Source of the DNA: Ptiloglossa arizonensis | Taxonomy: Eukaryota; Arthropoda; Insecta; Hymenoptera; Colletidae | Length of the DNA: 64,000 bases | Assembly (NCBI RefSeq): GCF_051014685.1 | Contig: NC_135048.1 | Span: 28,910,543-28,974,542, forward strand | Direction of reading: 5' to 3' | Part shown: positions 59,881-64,000 of the stretch, piece by piece | Layout of the letters: every line of letters starts with the position of its first letter | Numbering within the stretch: position 1 is the stretch's first letter | Translations under genes and position numbers: made by a program | The notes under the pieces: model-generated | Databases searched by the model: none | What the model was told of the DNA's origin: nothing | What the model saw: the letters and a program-made list of their open reading frames with translations, nothing else

Positions 59881-61665
59881 TGGGATGTGTTAACTGGGTC
59901 TAAAGGTGGACAGCTTGGAACGAGGAAATATTCTAAAAGATCTTGACATCTAGGACTCCACAGAATAGTATCACAGAGGTCTCAGGGTTTTGTAGAGTCA
60001 ACTTTGTGCAATGAAAATTGTGCTTAGTCTAGAAAATAGACTAGTGTGGTCTAAAGGTGGACAGCTTGGAACGAGGAAATATTCCAAAAGATCTCGACAT
60101 CCAGGACTTCACAGAACCCAACTATGAAGGTCTCTAGGACCTCTAGAGTCAATTTTGCACGATGCAAATTGTGGTTAGTCTACACGATAGACTACTGTGG
60201 TCTAGGACCTAACCCAGACCTAACCCAGATCCTACTAGCCTAACCTGTACAATTGGTATCGTGTAAAATTGATTCTAAAGGTCGTAAGGGCTTTGTAGTT
60301 CTGTTGTGTGTAGTCCAGGATCTTTTGGAATATTTTCTTGTTTCAAGCTGTCTACCTTTAGACCACAGAAGTCTATTGTGTAGACAGTTTGAAACAAGAA
60401 AATGTTTCAAAAGATCTCGACATCCAGGACTGCACAGAACAGAACTACAAAGGCCTTAGGACTTTTAGAATCAATTTTGCACGACACAAATTGTACAGGT
60501 TAGGCTACTAGGGTCTAAATGTGGACAGTTTGCAACAAGGAAGCATTCCAAAAGATCTCAACATTCAGGACTCCACACAACAGAATTACAAAGGTCTTAG
60601 GACTTCTAGAGTCAACTTTGTACAATGCAAATTATGCTTAGTCTACACAATAGACTATTGTGGTCTAAAGGTAGACAGCTTGGAACAAGAAAACATTAAA
60701 AAAAATCTCGATATCTAGAACTGCACACAACAGAATTACAAAGGTCTCAGGACTTTTAGAGTCAACTTCATACAATGTAAATTATGCTTAGTCTACACAG
60801 TACACAACTTGGAACAAGGAAATATTCTAAAAGATCTTGACATCCAGGACTCTACAGAACAGTACCACAGAAGTTTTAGGACTTCTAGAGTCAATTGTGC
60901 ACAATGCAAATTGTGCTTAGTCTACACAATAGACTAGTGTAGTCCAAAGGTAGATAGCTTGGAACAAGGAAATATTCTAAAAGATCTCGATATCCAGGAC
61001 TGCACACAACAGAACTACAAAGGCCTCAGGACTTCTAGAATCAATTTTGCACGGTACAAATTGTTTAGGTTAGGCTAGCAGTGTCTAAATGTGGATTGTT
61101 CCTTTCAACAAGGAAACATTTCAAAAGATCTCGACATCTAGGGGTTAACAGAACCTAGTTATGAACGTCTTAGAACTTCTAAAGTCAATTATGTACAATG
61201 CAAATTGTGCTTAGTCTACACAATAGACTAATGTAGTCCAAAGGTAGATAGCTTGGAATAAGGAAATCATCCAAAAGATCTCGATATCCAGGACTCCACA
61301 GACCAGTACCACAAAGCTTTCAAGACTTCTAGAGTCAACTTTGTACAATGCGAATTATCCTTAGTCTACACAATAGACTAGTGTAGTCCAGAGGTAGATA
61401 GCTTGGAACAAGGAAATATTCTAAAAGACCTAGACATCCAGGACTCCACAGACCAGTACCACAAAGCTTTCAGAACTTTCAGAGTCAACTTTGTACACTG
61501 CAAATTGTGCTTAGCCTACCCAGTAGACTACTATGATCTAAAGTTAGTAAAACCTCATCATCCAGGACTCCACAGAACCGAGCAGTGAAGGTCTCAGGAC
61601 TCCCAGAATCAATTTCGAGCGATGCAAATTGTACAGGTTAGGCTAGCAGGTTCTAAAGGTGGACA
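59881..61665. repeat. About 150-bp tandem array with an inverted unit
   Basis: About 12 units share AAAGGTGGACAGCTTGGAAC, AAGGAAATATTCTAAAAGAT, CATCCAGGACTCCACAGAAC, AGTCAACTTTGTACAATGCA and TTAGTCTACACAATAGACTA. Around 60240-60385 one unit lies in the opposite orientation (TCAAGCTGTCTACCTTTAGA). Some units carry TGTACAGGTTAGGCTA instead of the LAST-word block, so at least two subtypes alternate. Confidence 0.93.
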
Positions 61666-61982
61666 GCACGAGGCCGAGACTATAGGTCGTAACACCTATC
61701 CCAACCCCCAAGGTAGACCGAGGTAATCCCAGTTGAGCGATAATATTGATCGGGGCCACCTAATCGAACTCCGACTCCGGAGGATTTCAGACGTTTCGCA
61801 GCTACGAGGCGGAACTTTTATTAATGTCGAGGAAGCGCGTTATTAAATTACATTGGGCCGAGTACACACAGGATTGACCGTGGTTCCTGGTTGTGTCAGG
61901 GTCGTACCACTTTATTTAATAAGGGTCAATTACCCTACGGTCAACCATGTTAACACGCCATTGCATAATTTATGAATTACGA

Positions 61983-61986
<4 letters not shown>
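61666..61986. other. Unique spacer
   Basis: About 320 bases with no repeat or gene, leading into the TC tract. Confidence 0.35.
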
Positions 61987-62053
<67 letters not shown>

Positions 62054-62063
62054 GTCTGTCTCC
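61987..62063. repeat. (TC)n microsatellite
   Basis: About 60 bases of pure TC followed by TCTG units. Confidence 0.97.
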
Positions 62064-62439
62064 TCTGGTCTCAGAGTTACTCGCGCGGCATCCTCCTAAA
62101 TACTCGCGGGCCTAACGCGCGTGTCGGTCGTATCTTAAAAGTTAATCCCGCCAGCTCGCTTGTTTCCGTCATAGTAAATCTGCGCGGTGAGATTTACGTT
62201 CAACCGAGTATTCGCGCGTCTCGTTTTTATGTAACTTGTTTGCCACTTGCGTGGTCCCCCATTTAGCTTCGATCGAGGAGTTCCCCGAAATTTTTATACA
62301 TAAACGTTTCAAAGAAGAATTTATTCGTTTCGAGAGATCGATGTACTTCCAAGTGTCTCGTTTGCAGAATTTATAGTTACGTCGAATCGTATTATTCGCG
62401 GAATAGATTTTTTCTTCGCTTTCTTCGACGATTTCAAGC
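62064..62439. other. CpG-containing unique spacer
   Basis: No feature is recognised. Confidence 0.35.
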
Positions 62440-62675
62440 GATTGTGTTGAACCTTTACTCTTCCTTTAATCTATGATCTTCTGATTGTTGGTGGATATTT
62501 TTTTTTTGTATTTTTTGCTGCTTTAATGTCAGGTGTTTCTAGGATGGATTTTAAACGATTGTGTTGAACCTTTAATCTTCCTCAGTGGATGATCTCTGAT
62601 CTTCTGATTATTCATGGATATCTTTTGTGTTTTTTGCTGCTTTAATGTCAGGTGTTTTGTTTTCTGGGTCTTTTG
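62440..62675. repeat. Direct duplication, about 115-bp spacing
   Basis: CGATTGTGTTGAACCTTTA, CTTCTGATT..., TTTTTTGCTGCTTTAATGTC and AGGTGTTT occur twice (about 62440 and 62556). Looser relatives appear near 62690-62990 (GGGCGATTCG, GTGGGTGGT/GTGGGTAGTA), hinting at an older 200-bp-scale repeat. Confidence 0.85.
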
Positions 62676-64000
62676 GTTAAATTTTGTTTGTACATAGGTT
62701 AACAGAGTGGTCTGGTTCTTTGTAATGGGCGATTCGAGCTTTCTTGGTGGGTAGTAGGGGAATTATTGGAACTTGAAGACGACGAAGAGAGTAAATATAT
62801 AATAACACTCTAATCCTCTGGTTGTGGGCGGATATCTCTTTTTATGTTACGTTCTGATACGTTAATCTTAGCCTTCCTGTTTTCCGTGGTTTTTAGTTCG
62901 ATTTTGTTCGTATACTAACTAATACAGTGATCGTTAATCCGGTTCTTACTAGTGGGCGATTCGTGCTTTTATGGTGGGTGGTGGAGGAGTTATTGAAATT
63001 TAAATACGACGAAGAGGAAATATAATTTCGAGAGTGATGTATACTAAAGAATAAAGAATGTGGTTGGGTTGTAATCCAACATGTGGAAAATTTAATTTAA
63101 TTTATCGATTTCAAACCGTTCACAGTTGTTTCAAAAATTGTTTACTCATCTAAAATTACTGTGAATTCGAGGATCGAGATTTCAAAATTGTAAATAGGAT
63201 TCTTTAAAAATTGTTACACGATTGATTTAAATTACTATTTTAGACGATTAATTAACAATTACGCGTTATTAGTACACATTTTACAAGTATCCGGGTAGTT
63301 ACCCTATCGACACCAAACTGCACTTCAACGTCGACGGGACGCCTTTCGTTCAAAGTAGAATAACATAGTGAAAAAAAAATCGTACATCAACTTTTAGGAG
63401 ATCATTGCAAAGAGGAGACTTCCATCTTCAAATTCATGGTAATTTTAAACGCGTAAAAAATTTTTTACACAACTGGGAGAGGTTTGAAGGTTTTCAATTT
63501 TTGTCAAGAAAACTATCCTCACTTTTTTCATCACTTCCTAGTGCAGGAGGATCTCCAGGGGAATTTGACATATGGGTGTAAAAATAGAGAGTCTAATCTT
63601 TAAAATGACCCCAGGAAGATTATCGTACGGCTATTTTTCACGAAGTTACAGCCGTTCGAAGATCGTTAATTTTTCAGTCGAGTGCCTGGAACTCTTAACG
63701 AATTTTTTGCGCGCGCGAACCTAACCGATTTCCTCGAATTGCCATTTTCGTGAACACGTTAGATAACGCCCACGTTGATTGTGATTAACTACAACCAACT
63801 CGAACGTTCGATTGATGGCGCAGAATCGAATGATTCGATAGAGGGGACACAATTCGAAAGAAGTATTACACTAGAGCATCTTATAACGAATCAATTCGTT
63901 TCAAAACGAATCAATTCGTTGTAAGAGCTGCTTTGTATTACGATAAGTGTAGAGATAGGTTAACACTGGTTCGTGATCGGAACTATTATCGTTTGGCACG
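62676..64000. other. Unique AT-rich end of the window
   Basis: No gene. A 16-base near-palindrome, AACGAATCAATTCGTT, is repeated twice at about 63885-63922. Confidence 0.35.

Overview
The window is nuclear DNA from an insect, most likely a hymenopteran (bee, wasp or ant group). The evidence is: intron-split protein genes with short AT-rich introns and GT/AG junctions; orthologues of ordinary metazoan housekeeping genes; sharp shifts between AT-rich and CpG-rich blocks; and many simple and higher-order tandem repeats. No gene here is lineage-diagnostic, so the order is an inference and no species is claimed.

Region 1 (1-24.3 kb) is a compact gene cluster. I rebuilt the gene models by following reading frame and phase across splice junctions. 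From left to right they are: the last exons of an unidentified plus-strand gene; a COA1-like mitochondrial assembly factor (plus); arginase (minus, 336 aa); mitochondrial fumarate hydratase (minus, 506 aa, transit peptide in exon 1); LPGAT1-type lysophospholipid acyltransferase (plus, 375 aa); the splicing coactivator SRRM1/SRm160 (plus, 1206 aa, 15 coding exons); and RNA polymerase III subunit RPC4/POLR3D (minus, 400 aa). Fumarase and LPGAT1 are divergent over about 1 kb. COA1/arginase and SRRM1/POLR3D are convergent pairs. Three products are predicted to act in mitochondria or central metabolism (COA1, fumarase, arginase); the others act in lipid remodelling, splicing and transcription. Nothing suggests a single shared pathway.

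Region 2 (about 25-29.2 kb) is CpG-rich. It holds one good candidate start exon (27535-27579, plus) with a strong donor. If it is real, much or all of the rest of the window is the first intron or regulatory domain of a large gene whose other exons lie outside.

Region 3 (29.2-64 kb) has no coding exon I can defend. It is dominated by locally distinct tandem arrays (basic periods 24, 27, 33, 38, 42, about 72, about 115, about 140, about 150 and 185-265 bp), long CT and AT microsatellites, inverted duplications including a fold-back of about 1.5 kb, and two back-to-back miniature inverted-repeat elements with mariner-like termini. Most long open frames here are by-products of repeat units that lack stops or whose length is a multiple of three.

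No clearly new multi-gene system was found. The items most worth checking are a frame-breaking candidate exon inside the SRRM1 PWI domain, the paired MITEs, the two inverted dispersed-repeat copies that each abut a different satellite, and the CpG-rich start exon with no visible second exon.
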